Below are positions 52,338 to 60,496 of a stretch of DNA of 64,000 nt, one piece after another. The position numbers were made by a program, and so were the translations under genes. How positions within the stretch are numbered: position 1 is the stretch's first letter; the number at the start of each line of letters is the position of its first letter. The notes below the pieces were generated by a model, which was not told the origin of the DNA, did no database searches, and was given only the letters and a program-made list of their open reading frames with translations. The stretch spans positions 124,001 through 188,000 of the forward strand of contig NZ_BRVS01000026.1 in assembly GCF_026011795.1 (NCBI RefSeq), given 5' to 3'. This DNA is from Arthrobacter mangrovi (GTDB lineage Bacteria > Actinomycetota > Actinomycetes > Actinomycetales > Micrococcaceae).

Positions 52338-54136
52338 GCTTGGTTCTCCCGGTTCAGGATGGAGGTCAGGGCGGTCTTCAAAGCGGTCTCCGGATCCTCC
52401 GGCAGCCGGTCCGAGCGCCAGCCGATGTGCTTGTCCGGACGCACCAGGACGGCTCCGTCTTCCGCTACTTCGCGCAGTTTAGCCCAGTCGAAATACAGGT
52501 CGGTGACCCCCTGGCCGGGGCCGATGACCACGGTCTCCACCGTGACGCCGAGCTGGTCGCTGACCTTCTGCGCCGCCGTCGTCCATTCCGCGCCGGTGAT
52601 ACCGGTGAAGAGCGTGAACCGGCCGTAGGGGGCCAGGTCATGGGTGGAGTACTTTGTGGCGTTGTCCCCGACCCACGCGTGCGGCAGGCGCACGCCCGGG
52701 TAGGTGGAGGGCTGGTAGTAGAGTTCGGGATCGCGTTCCGGTTCCGGCCTGGCGGTGCCGTCGCCGACGACGGCGGTGGAAGCGTAGTGCTGTCCCAGTT
52801 CCACCCCGTGGGCATTGAACTCGTAGTTCTTGATCTCCATGGCCTCCTGGACCGCGGCGCGCTTGGCAGCGCCCTCCGGCGTGTTGTCCTTACGGGACTC
52901 GATCAGCGCATGCATCTCCTCGGGAGACTCCGCCTTATCGATGCCCAGGGCCTCGAACAGCTTCACGAACTCGCGGCCCGACTGGTTGGCGCGGGTGACG
53001 ATCTGCCTGGCTACCGGCGCCCTTTCGGCGGAGTAGGTCTCCAGCAGCTCCACGCCGGCCTGTCCATTGAGGACGGCGGCGAGCTTCCAGGCGAGGTTGT
53101 AGGAGTCCTGGATGGACGTGTTGGAGCCGAGGCCGTTGCTCGGCGGATGCTTGTGAACGGCGTCGCCGGCACAAAAGACGCGGCCCTTCTGCAGGTGGGT
53201 GGCGTACTGCTCGTTGTTGCCCCAGAGCGAAATGCCGGTGATCTCGACGTCGAGGTCCGGCACGCCGATCAGGTTGCGGACCACCTGGCGGGCGTCCTCC
53301 TCGCTGACCTCGGGAGTGCCTTCGTTGATGTCGAAGCCCCAGACGATCAGCCACTCGTTCCACGGCCGGACCATGCGGACCAGCCCAGCGCCGATGCCGC
53401 CGATGTTCGAGCCGGGCTGGACCACCCAGTAGAGGACCGACGGGCGGTGGCCGACGAGCGCGGCAATGTCCGCCTTGAACGTGATGTTCATGGATCCGGC
53501 GATGTCCATCTGCCCCTCGTACGGCAGCGCAATGTCCGCGGCGACCTTGGACCGCGCGCCGTCCGCGCCGATCAGGTACTTGGTACGGATCGTGTACTCG
53601 GTGCCAGTGAGGCGGTTGAGCACGCGGACGTTCACGCCGTCCGCATCCTGGGTATGCGAGAGGTACTCGGTGGAGAACTGGGTCTGCGTGCCGCGCATCG
53701 TGGCGTTCCTGACCAGGATCGGCTCCAGGTAGGTCTGCGGGATGTCGCAGTTCAACGAGGGTGAGGCCAGCTCGTAGTCCGCGTGCCGGGCCGGGTGGTT
53801 GCCCCAGGTCAGGATGCGCCCGATCTCCTCGCCGGCGATCGAGGTGCAGAAGACAGTGTCGCCGATCATGTGGTGCGGCGTTGCATCGGCGAGCACCTGC
53901 TCCTCGATGCCGAGGTCGCGGAAGATCTCCATGGTCCGCTGGTTGGTGATGTGCGCCCGCGGCGTGTTCGCTGTCCACCGGTACTTGGTGATCATGATGT
54001 TCGGTACCCCGAGCGAGGACAGGAACAGCGCGGCAGAGGAACCCGCGGGGCCGGAGCCGACAATGAGGACGTCCGTCTCGACGACGGCGGAGTCCGGGGT
54101 CTCGGTCTCGGAGACCCCGTCATTGAAAATCACCAT
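52334..54136 (-). CDS. FAD-dependent aromatic monooxygenase (phenol/resorcinol hydroxylase-like)
   Basis: This 600-residue class A flavoprotein hydroxylase has the FAD motif VGSGPAGSSAALFLSSLG, the DG motif LIGADGARSKV and the GD motif VFCAGDAVHKHPPSNGLG. A C-terminal thioredoxin-like domain follows, as in 2,4-dichlorophenol and phenol hydroxylases. As first gene of the hydroxyquinol operon it probably makes hydroxyquinol from resorcinol or a related phenol. The exact phenol is not decided by sequence. A dyad 50 bases upstream may be the operator. Confidence 0.87.
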   Translation of the reverse strand: MVIFNDGVSETETPDSAVVETDVLIVGSGPAGSSAALFLSSLGVPNIMITKYRWTANTPRAHITNQRTMEIFRDLGIEEQVLADATPHHMIGDTVFCTSIAGEEIGRILTWGNHPARHADYELASPSLNCDIPQTYLEPILVRNATMRGTQTQFSTEYLSHTQDADGVNVRVLNRLTGTEYTIRTKYLIGADGARSKVAADIALPYEGQMDIAGSMNITFKADIAALVGHRPSVLYWVVQPGSNIGGIGAGLVRMVRPWNEWLIVWGFDINEGTPEVSEEDARQVVRNLIGVPDLDVEITGISLWGNNEQYATHLQKGRVFCAGDAVHKHPPSNGLGSNTSIQDSYNLAWKLAAVLNGQAGVELLETYSAERAPVARQIVTRANQSGREFVKLFEALGIDKAESPEEMHALIESRKDNTPEGAAKRAAVQEAMEIKNYEFNAHGVELGQHYASTAVVGDGTARPEPERDPELYYQPSTYPGVRLPHAWVGDNATKYSTHDLAPYGRFTLFTGITGAEWTTAAQKVSDQLGVTVETVVIGPGQGVTDLYFDWAKLREVAEDGAVLVRPDKHIGWRSDRLPEDPETALKTALTSILNRENQA

Positions 54137-54185
54137 GGCAACTACTCCACTTCGAAAGGCCGGGCTTTCCGGGCATCTGCCAATG

Positions 54186-54203
54186 AGTGTTCCAGTTCAC
54201 ACT
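54186..54203. promoter_or_regulatory. Candidate operator of the hydroxyquinol operon
   Basis: AGTGT, eight bases, ACACT: a short perfect dyad 50 bases upstream of the monooxygenase start at 54136, in the 147-base gap before the DHFR-like gene. No regulator gene adjoins it. Confidence 0.4.
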
Positions 54204-54283
54204 GACGCTTTGGCGTGCGGTCCGCATCACGGCGGAAAGCGGCAAAGCCATGGCGGATCCAGGCAAAAACCGGCCTCTGCAGG

Positions 54284-54907
54284 TCAGCCCTCGCCCGGGC
54301 CTTCGTAGGTTCCGTACTCCGGAGGGCCCGTGGTCTCGTAGACATGGATCGCCAGGCCTCCGGGCGTCGATTCGTTGCGGACCAGCCTGAGCCCGGTCGG
54401 GGCGGTGCCGTCGGGAAACAGCCGGCGCCCGCTGCCGACGATGACGGGTGCGATGACCAGCCGCAGCTCGTCCACCAGCCCCGCGGCCAGCATTGACTGA
54501 CCCAGCCGGGCGCTGCCGTGGATCTGCAGTTCCCGCCCGGTCCGGCCTTTGAGTTCCGCGACTTTGGCCGGCACGTCGCCGGACAGGACGGTCGCGGGGT
54601 GCCAGGTTGGGCCGGCCAGGCTGTTGGACGCGACGTACTTGGGCAGGCCGTTCATCGTCCGGGTGAAGGGCTCGTTAGGATCCGGCATGTTGGGCCAGGA
54701 TTCGGCGAACTCCTCATACGTGCGCCGACCCAGCAGGAGGCCGTCAGCATGGGCCAGCCAGTCCGCAGCCTGCTGCATGAACACCCCGTCCATGTGGGGA
54801 ACGAACCAGCCACCCCGGGTGAAACCGCCGGTAGTGTCCTCGTCCGGCGACCCGGGCCCCTGGCAGACGCCGTCCAGCGACACGAACTCGGTCAACGTCA
54901 GCTTCAT
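54284..54907 (-). CDS. Dihydrofolate reductase family protein (RibD C-terminal-like)
   Basis: This 207-residue protein starts MKLTLTEFVSLDGVCQGPGS. It contains the family stretch ADGLLLGRRTYEEFAESWPN and the late GSARLGQSMLAAGLVDELRL, followed by VIAPVIVGSGRRLFP. This is the YyaP/YwjB-like branch of the DHFR/RibD fold common in actinobacteria, whose reaction is usually unknown. Folate reduction should not be assumed. It follows the AraC gene on the same strand after a 63-base gap. Confidence 0.88.
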   Translation of the reverse strand: MKLTLTEFVSLDGVCQGPGSPDEDTTGGFTRGGWFVPHMDGVFMQQAADWLAHADGLLLGRRTYEEFAESWPNMPDPNEPFTRTMNGLPKYVASNSLAGPTWHPATVLSGDVPAKVAELKGRTGRELQIHGSARLGQSMLAAGLVDELRLVIAPVIVGSGRRLFPDGTAPTGLRLVRNESTPGGLAIHVYETTGPPEYGTYEGPGEG

Positions 54908-54970
54908 TGATGCTGCCTTCCTCCCGCGCCGAAGCGAGGCATGGTGCTACAGGTTGTGCCGAAAATGGGG

Positions 54971-55927
54971 TCAGCGCGGGCGGCGGTCCTGCAACGGGGT
55001 CGATCCGAATTTCTCCTTGTAGCTGCGGGAGAAGTGCGATTGCGAAGCGAAGCCGAGCTCGGCGGCGACCTCCGCCAGCGGTTGCCTGGCGGAGGCGGGG
55101 GAGCGGAGCCGTTCGCGGGCGGCATCCAGGCGGGCGTCCAGGATGCTGCGCGGAACGCTGGTGCCCGCCTCGGCGAAGATGCGGGAGAGCTGCCGTTCGG
55201 AAATGCCCACGGCGGCGGCGATCCGTCCCGCCGACAGCCCCGCGTCGGCGAGATGTGAGGTGATGAAGGCCCGCGCTGCCTCCAGATGCCCGACGGGAGC
55301 CCCGCCGTCGTTCATGATGTGGGCCAATAAGCCCAGCGCCTTCGTTTCCAGGCGGTCCCAGTCCGTCGCCTGGCCTGCGAGGGCGCCGGCCAGCGACGCC
55401 GCGAGGGCCTGCGCATGCACGGTGCCGGCCTCCGCGCCGCGGAACCCGAAGACCTGCGGCCGGGTGAGTCCGGACCGGCCGGTCAGTTCGCTCAGCGTGC
55501 GCCTCGGGATCTTCAGGGCGAGCTCATTCAGGCCGTGCGAGAAGCCGCGCATGAACGGTTGGTCCGCGTCATAGAGGATCGCCTGGCCGGGCTTGAGGAT
55601 TTCGCAGCCGTCGCGATGGTAGAAAAAGCCCTCGCCCTCGAGCGCGAAGTAGGCCACCACGGCCTCGGCCGGGTAGGCGGCGATCTCGCGTGCCGACCGC
55701 TCCACCACGTGCGGGGTGCCGGCGACGCGGGCCAGCTGCAGCCGGGGCAAGGTGAGGTTGAGTTCGGTTGCTTCGAGCGACGTGCCGTTCAGCGTCCTGG
55801 CCTGCAGGCCGACCAGGGCCCGGGCGTTGTGCTCCTCCCAAAGGGCGATCCGGCGGTCTCCGGGCAGCCCGACGGTGGAGAACCGGGTGAGTCCGTGCGG
55901 GCGCGCTCCGCCTGTGGCCTGCATCAT
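54971..55927 (-). CDS. AraC family transcriptional regulator
   Basis: This 318-residue regulator has an N-terminal AraC_binding_2-type domain (residues 25-190, ALVGLQARTLNGTSLEATEL to FGFRGAEAGTV). A C-terminal double helix-turn-helix follows, with SAGRIAAAVGISERQLSRIF and LAEVAAELGFASQSHFSRSY. Such proteins often control aromatic or amine catabolism. ATG 55927 overlaps the stop of the LysR gene upstream (ATGA). Two regulators from different families are thus cotranscribed, divergent from an ABC operon. Confidence 0.9.
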   Translation of the reverse strand: MMQATGGARPHGLTRFSTVGLPGDRRIALWEEHNARALVGLQARTLNGTSLEATELNLTLPRLQLARVAGTPHVVERSAREIAAYPAEAVVAYFALEGEGFFYHRDGCEILKPGQAILYDADQPFMRGFSHGLNELALKIPRRTLSELTGRSGLTRPQVFGFRGAEAGTVHAQALAASLAGALAGQATDWDRLETKALGLLAHIMNDGGAPVGHLEAARAFITSHLADAGLSAGRIAAAVGISERQLSRIFAEAGTSVPRSILDARLDAARERLRSPASARQPLAEVAAELGFASQSHFSRSYKEKFGSTPLQDRRPR

Positions 55928-56835
55928 AGTTCAACAGTGTACGTGCGCCGCGCAACCTCCAGGAAAAGCTCCAGGACCGGGGACGGCGGGAGCTGCCGGG
56001 ACCACACCATGGCGGCGTGCAGCGGGTCCACCTGCTGCAGGCAGTCGCGGACCTCGACCCGGCTGCCCGCGACGTCCGCGATCGAGCGGGGCATCAGGCT
56101 GATGCCCATGCCGGCGGCGATCAGCGGAACCGCCGTTTGCAGTGTGGAGACGTTGCGGATGGACGCCGGTCGGGTGCCGGCGCTGCGCCACAGTTGTTCG
56201 GCCAGCTCGAGCAGGCCCGGGAAGCCGGAGATCTTGGAGGGCAGGATCCAGGTTTCCTCCGCAAGATCCGCCAAGTCGACGGGATCGGGCAGCGCGGAAA
56301 GCTGCGGCGGCAGGACCAGCACCAGCGGCATGGGCTTGACCGCGGCCAGCCCGAGGTCCGGGTGGGAGTCTGCGAGCGAGTCCGGATCGGCTGTGGCCAC
56401 GAACCCCACGTCGGCCTGCCCGCCTGCCACCTGGCGCAGCACCTCGGCCGGCTCCGGGTCGGATAGTTCGACGTCGACGGCGGGCGCCTGTGCGGCATAG
56501 GCCTTCAGCAGCGGGGGAAGGTGCGTCCACGCGAACGTCGGCACCGAGGCGATCTGCAGCCTTCCCGCGAGGCCCCGTCCGAGCATCTTCACCTGCTCCT
56601 CGATCCGCTCGCTCCATCGCAGCAGCTGGCGTCCCTGCCCTGCGAGGAGTTCCCCGGCCGGGGTCGCGGAGACGCCCTGGGGGTGCCGGTCGAGCAGGCG
56701 CACGCCGAGCTGCTTCTCGAGCTGGATGACGGACTGGCTCAGCGGCGGCTGCGTCATATGCAAGGCCGAGGCGGCGCGCGAGAAGGATCCTTCTGACACG
56801 ACGGCCAGGAAATATTCGAGCTGGCGGAGGTTCAT
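55924..56835 (-). CDS. LysR family transcriptional regulator
   Basis: This 303-residue regulator starts MNLRQLEYFLAVVSEGSFSR, with recognition region AASALHMTQPPLSQSVIQLE and an effector domain from about residue 90. It differs clearly from the LysR proteins at 8856 and 30962, so it probably reads another site. It is divergent from the ABC operon (first ORF at 56957), and its gene runs into the AraC gene with a four-base overlap. ATG 56835 matches the usual family start. Confidence 0.9.
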   Translation of the reverse strand: MNLRQLEYFLAVVSEGSFSRAASALHMTQPPLSQSVIQLEKQLGVRLLDRHPQGVSATPAGELLAGQGRQLLRWSERIEEQVKMLGRGLAGRLQIASVPTFAWTHLPPLLKAYAAQAPAVDVELSDPEPAEVLRQVAGGQADVGFVATADPDSLADSHPDLGLAAVKPMPLVLVLPPQLSALPDPVDLADLAEETWILPSKISGFPGLLELAEQLWRSAGTRPASIRNVSTLQTAVPLIAAGMGISLMPRSIADVAGSRVEVRDCLQQVDPLHAAMVWSRQLPPSPVLELFLEVARRTYTVEL

Positions 56836-56956
56836 AGTCGCACATTGTATGGGGATGTCCTGAAATTGATATTTGTCCTCTAGCCTGCACTTCGGAAACC
56901 TGAGTAGTGATCTGCAGCACATCGCGTGCTTTCCGTTCCCACTCCAAGGAGGAGCC

Positions 56957-57004
56957 ATGACTTCTGCCGCGATCCGAACCTTGCCCGGGAGACAGGTGCC
57001 ATGA
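56957..57004 (+). CDS. 15-residue upstream ORF (possible leader peptide)
   Basis: ATG 56957 follows AAGGAGGA (56946-56953) at ideal spacing. The frame encodes MTSAAIRTLPGRQVP and ends with TGA at 57002-57004, overlapping the start of the binding-protein gene (ATGA). It has the strongest ribosome-binding site of the operon and several codons uncommon here (CGA, TTG, AGA). It may couple or regulate translation of the ABC genes. Confidence 0.55.
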   Translation: MTSAAIRTLPGRQVP

Positions 57005-57969
57005 GGATCCGCAAGGGCCTGGCCCTGGCGGCCTCGGTGCTGGCGGTCCTCCTGGCCACCGGCTGCGGTGTCGGCCGGGGCAGCGCAGTAGAGCTGGGGC
57101 CCGGCGACCCGATCAAGGTCGGCGTCATCCCCGTTGCCGATTTCGCGCCGGTGTACATCGCCGCGGAGGAAGGGTACTTTGCCGACGAAGGCCTCAATGT
57201 CGAGACCCAGGTCATGCAGAATGCGGCCGCGATCGCCCCGTCGGTCATCAACGGGCAGCTGCAGTTCGGAACGGCCGCGGTGCCGCCGTTCCTCGGCGCC
57301 GTACAGAAAGGCCTGCCACTCAAGGCCGTGGCGAATGGAACGTCCGTTGCCGCCGACCCGGACAAGGATCCCTCGGCCCTGGTGGCCGCCCCGGGCACCG
57401 GCATCGAACGGCCCAAGGACCTGGAAGGCCGGACAGTAGCGGTCAATGCGCTGAGTTCGATCGTGCACGTTACTGCGGCGGCAGCCATCAAGGCCGACGG
57501 CGGGGACCCGTCCCTGGTGACCTTCGTGGCGATGCCGTTCCCCGACATGCTGCCGGCACTGGCGCGTGGCGCAGTCGATGCAGCGTCGCTGGTCGAGCCC
57601 TTCTATGCGAAGTCCGTTGCCCAGGGCGCCGAGGTGCTCGGCAATCCTTACTCGCAGACGCTGAAGCCGGACGGCACGTTCACCGTGATCTTCACTGCCC
57701 AGCCTTTCATCGAGACCAACCCGGAAATTGTGGAGAAGTTCGCCCGCGCCGTCGACCGGGCCAGCGCTGAAGCGGCCCGGGATCCGCAGAAGGTTGGCGC
57801 CGTGCTGGCGAAGTACGGCAAGTTACCGCCGGACGTGTTCGCCAGGATCCGTGTACCGATGTACAGCGACCGGCTGGACACCGGCGCCCTGGCCAGCACC
57901 GGCGAACTGATGCAGGGGCTGGGTTTCCTGCCCGGCGCCGTGGACGTGGAAAGTGCGGTGTGGAAATGA
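57001..57969 (+). CDS. ABC transporter substrate-binding lipoprotein, NMT1/SsuA-like
   Basis: This 322-residue binding protein starts MRIRKGLALAASVLAVLLAT, with lipobox LLATGCG. The mature protein has PIKVGVIPVADFAPVYIAAE and EEGYFADEGLNVETQVMQNA, the family opening for ligands such as sulfonates, nitrate, pyrimidine precursors or aromatic acids. It has the weaker GGGAGA ribosome site and overlaps the 15-codon ORF, suggesting translational coupling. Two permeases, an ATPase and an MBL-fold hydrolase follow. Ligand unknown. Confidence 0.9.
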   Translation: MRIRKGLALAASVLAVLLATGCGVGRGSAVELGPGDPIKVGVIPVADFAPVYIAAEEGYFADEGLNVETQVMQNAAAIAPSVINGQLQFGTAAVPPFLGAVQKGLPLKAVANGTSVAADPDKDPSALVAAPGTGIERPKDLEGRTVAVNALSSIVHVTAAAAIKADGGDPSLVTFVAMPFPDMLPALARGAVDAASLVEPFYAKSVAQGAEVLGNPYSQTLKPDGTFTVIFTAQPFIETNPEIVEKFARAVDRASAEAARDPQKVGAVLAKYGKLPPDVFARIRVPMYSDRLDTGALASTGELMQGLGFLPGAVDVESAVWK

Positions 57970-58826
57970 CGACGACGCAAGTCCGTGAGCTTCCGGCTCG
58001 GGTCCGGCCGCGGGCCCAACGCCGCGGCGCCTCCAGATTCCCGCTCGCCGCGAGCCCGATGGGAAGAACGGTCCTGGGGGCCGGTGCGGTACTGGCCGTG
58101 CTGGCGGCGTGGGAAGTTCTTGCCCGCACGGGTGCTTTCCCTCCCGGTTCGATTCCGCCCGCGTCGACAGTGCTGGCCGAGTTCGTCCGCCAGTTGGGCG
58201 TAGCCGCGTTCTGGGCGGCTGCGTGGAACACCGTCTCGGTGGCCTTGCTGGGCCTGCTGCTGATTGTGCTCGTCGCGTCGCCGCTGGCGCTGCTGATCGG
58301 GCTGGTCCGGCCGGTGCAGGAGTCCACCTGGTTCCTGCTGGAGTTCCTGAAGCCGATTCCGCCTGTGGCGCTGATTCCCCTGGGGCTGCTGCTCTGGGGC
58401 CCGTCGCCGGGGATGAAGCTCTTCCTGATCGTCATGGGCGCCATCTGGCCGCTGCTGACCCAGCTGATCTACGGAATCAAGGAAATCAACGGTGTCGGAG
58501 CCGAGATGGCGCGCAGTTACCGGCTGGGCTGGTGGCTGACTACCAGCCGGCTGGTCTTCCCCTCGGTGCTGCCGTTTGCGCTGACTGGACTGCGCATCTC
58601 GGCTTCCATCGCCATTGTCGTCGCCGTGGTCACGGAAATGATCGGCGGCGCCGCGGGCCTCGGCCAGAACATCGTGGTCGCGCAGTCGGCCGGCGCACTG
58701 GCCGAGATGTACGCGCTCATCATCGCCACGGGCCTGCTGGGCCTGCTGATCAATGCGGGTTTCCGCGCGGTGCAGAAGCCCCTGCTGTTCTGGCACCCGT
58801 CCGTTCGACAGGAGGGAAACCTGTGA
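57966..58826 (+). CDS. ABC transporter permease 1 (SsuC/TauC type)
   Basis: This 286-residue permease begins with a basic 30-residue cytoplasmic segment, then helices including LGAGAVLAVLAAWEVLARTG. The contact loop is EINGVGAEMARSYRLGWWLT. ATG 57966 overlaps the binding-protein stop. A second, different permease follows at 58823. SsuC/TauC importers usually use two identical copies, so this system would be a heterodimer. Confidence 0.9.
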   Translation: MTTTQVRELPARVRPRAQRRGASRFPLAASPMGRTVLGAGAVLAVLAAWEVLARTGAFPPGSIPPASTVLAEFVRQLGVAAFWAAAWNTVSVALLGLLLIVLVASPLALLIGLVRPVQESTWFLLEFLKPIPPVALIPLGLLLWGPSPGMKLFLIVMGAIWPLLTQLIYGIKEINGVGAEMARSYRLGWWLTTSRLVFPSVLPFALTGLRISASIAIVVAVVTEMIGGAAGLGQNIVVAQSAGALAEMYALIIATGLLGLLINAGFRAVQKPLLFWHPSVRQEGNL

Positions 58827-59638
58827 GCACTTCCGTAACACCACCTCGGGGAGCGGAACGGGGCGGAAGAATCCGGCTGTTCCTGCTGCGCGCCTGGCTG
58901 CCCGCCTGCCTGCTGGCGCTGTGGTGGATGGGTTCGGCGTCCAGCACCTCGCTGTACTTCCCATCGCTGCAGAGCATCACGGAGACGTTGCGGACCGACT
59001 GGCTGGGGCCGGGCTTCGCCGAACATCTGCTGCCCAGCGTTGGCAAATTCCTGGCCGGTTTCCTCATCGCTGCGCTCGCCGGGGTTGGCCTCGGCCTGGT
59101 CGTCGGGATGTACCCGGTGCTGCGGGCGGCGGCCGAGCCGATCGTCCAGTTCCTGCGCTCACTGCCGCCGCCGGTCCTGCTGCCGCTGGGGCTGCTGCTG
59201 TTCGGCATCGGGCCGTCCATGAACATCGCGATCATCGCCTTCGGTGCCATCTGGCCGACGCTGCTGAACACGATCGACGGCGTCCGTTCATTGGATCCCC
59301 AACTGACCGAGATGACCCGTTCCTACCGGCTGACCCGCGGGCAGAAAATCCGCTACGTCATCCTGCCCAATGCCGGACCGCAGATCTTCGCCGGCCTGCG
59401 CACCACCCTGCAGATGTCCATCATCCTGATCGTCGTCTCGGAAATGGTCGCCTCGACCAACGGCATCGGCTACTACGTCCTCAACTCCCAGCAGACCTTC
59501 GCCGTCCCGCAGACCTGGGCCGGCACCCTGATCCTGGGACTGCTCGGCTACCTCGCCAACCTTGTCTTCATCCGTTTCGAGCGGTACGTCCTGCGCTGGC
59601 AGGCCGGGCTGCTCGCCAGTACAGGAAGCGGTGCATGA
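58823..59638 (+). CDS. ABC transporter permease 2 (SsuC/TauC type)
   Basis: This 271-residue permease begins at GTG 58823, overlapping the first permease stop (GTGA). It has helices LFLLRAWLPACLLALWWMGS and VGKFLAGFLIAALAGVGLGL, the contact loop DPQLTEMTRSYRLTRGQKIR and conserved SLPPPVLLPLGLLLFG. It is clearly distinct from permease 1. The two probably pair. Its stop overlaps the ATPase start. Confidence 0.9.
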   Translation: MSTSVTPPRGAERGGRIRLFLLRAWLPACLLALWWMGSASSTSLYFPSLQSITETLRTDWLGPGFAEHLLPSVGKFLAGFLIAALAGVGLGLVVGMYPVLRAAAEPIVQFLRSLPPPVLLPLGLLLFGIGPSMNIAIIAFGAIWPTLLNTIDGVRSLDPQLTEMTRSYRLTRGQKIRYVILPNAGPQIFAGLRTTLQMSIILIVVSEMVASTNGIGYYVLNSQQTFAVPQTWAGTLILGLLGYLANLVFIRFERYVLRWQAGLLASTGSGA

Positions 59639-60444
59639 AAATGACCGAAACGTACCCCCAAACCACGGCGCAGGACAAACCCGAGGCGGACGCCGCCGTC
59701 GCCAATCCGAACGTCCTGCTCCAACTGCAGGGACTGCAGAAGAACTACGGGCACGTCCGGATCCTCGCCGGTGTGGACTTCGAAATCCGCAAGGGGGAAT
59801 TCGTTTGCGTCGTGGGCCCCTCGGGCTCGGGCAAGACCACGTTGCTCAAGTGCATGGCCGGCTTACTGGCGCCCTCCGGGGGACAGACGATATTCGAGGG
59901 CCAGCCCGTGACCGAACCCCCGGCGAAACTGGCCGTTGTCTTCCAGGACTACAGCCGCTCGCTGCTGCCCTGGATGACCGTGTGGCAGAACGTGGAGCTG
60001 CCGATGAAGAACAAGTTCGCCAAGGCGGAGCGGCCGGCGCGGATCGAATCCGTGCTGGAGGCCGTAGGCCTGGGCGGAAAGGGCAACCTGTACCCCTGGC
60101 AAATGTCCGGCGGCATGCAGCAGCGCGCCGCGATCGCCCGCGGCCTGGCCTACCAGCCGGACGTGCTGCTCATGGACGAACCCTTCGCCGCCGTCGACGC
60201 GCAAACGCGGATCGAATTGGAGGACCTGGTCCTGCGGGTGCGGCAGGAATTCGACACCACCGTCGTCTTCGTCACCCACGACATCGACGAAGCGGTCTAC
60301 CTCGGTGATCGGGTGATCGTGCTCTCCGGCGCGCCGACCACGTCAGCCGCAACATCGCCGTCGACCTACCCAGGCCGCGTAACCAGCGCGACACCAAACT
60401 CCTGCCCGAGTACGCCCGGCTGCGCGCCGAAGTATTCGAACTGA
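59635..60444 (+). CDS. ABC transporter ATPase (SsuB/TauB type) with C-terminal frameshift
   Basis: This nucleotide-binding subunit has Walker A GPSGSGKTT, the Q-loop VFQDYSRSLLPW, signature MSGGMQQR, Walker B LLMDEPFAAVD and H-loop VTHDIDEAV. As written it is 269 residues and ends in an unfamilial Ser/Thr/Pro-rich tail. From 60340 another frame carries the expected end, HVSRNIAVDLPRPRNQRDTK, running to TGA at 60477-60479. One missing C at about 60339 explains this. All ATPase motifs lie before the shift, so function may survive. ATG 59635 overlaps the permease stop. Confidence 0.88.
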   Translation: MKMTETYPQTTAQDKPEADAAVANPNVLLQLQGLQKNYGHVRILAGVDFEIRKGEFVCVVGPSGSGKTTLLKCMAGLLAPSGGQTIFEGQPVTEPPAKLAVVFQDYSRSLLPWMTVWQNVELPMKNKFAKAERPARIESVLEAVGLGGKGNLYPWQMSGGMQQRAAIARGLAYQPDVLLMDEPFAAVDAQTRIELEDLVLRVRQEFDTTVVFVTHDIDEAVYLGDRVIVLSGAPTTSAATSPSTYPGRVTSATPNSCPSTPGCAPKYSN

Positions 60445-60496
60445 TCCAGTCCGCCAAGTCCCACGCGGTCATCCGCTGACCCGCCTCGAGAAAGAC

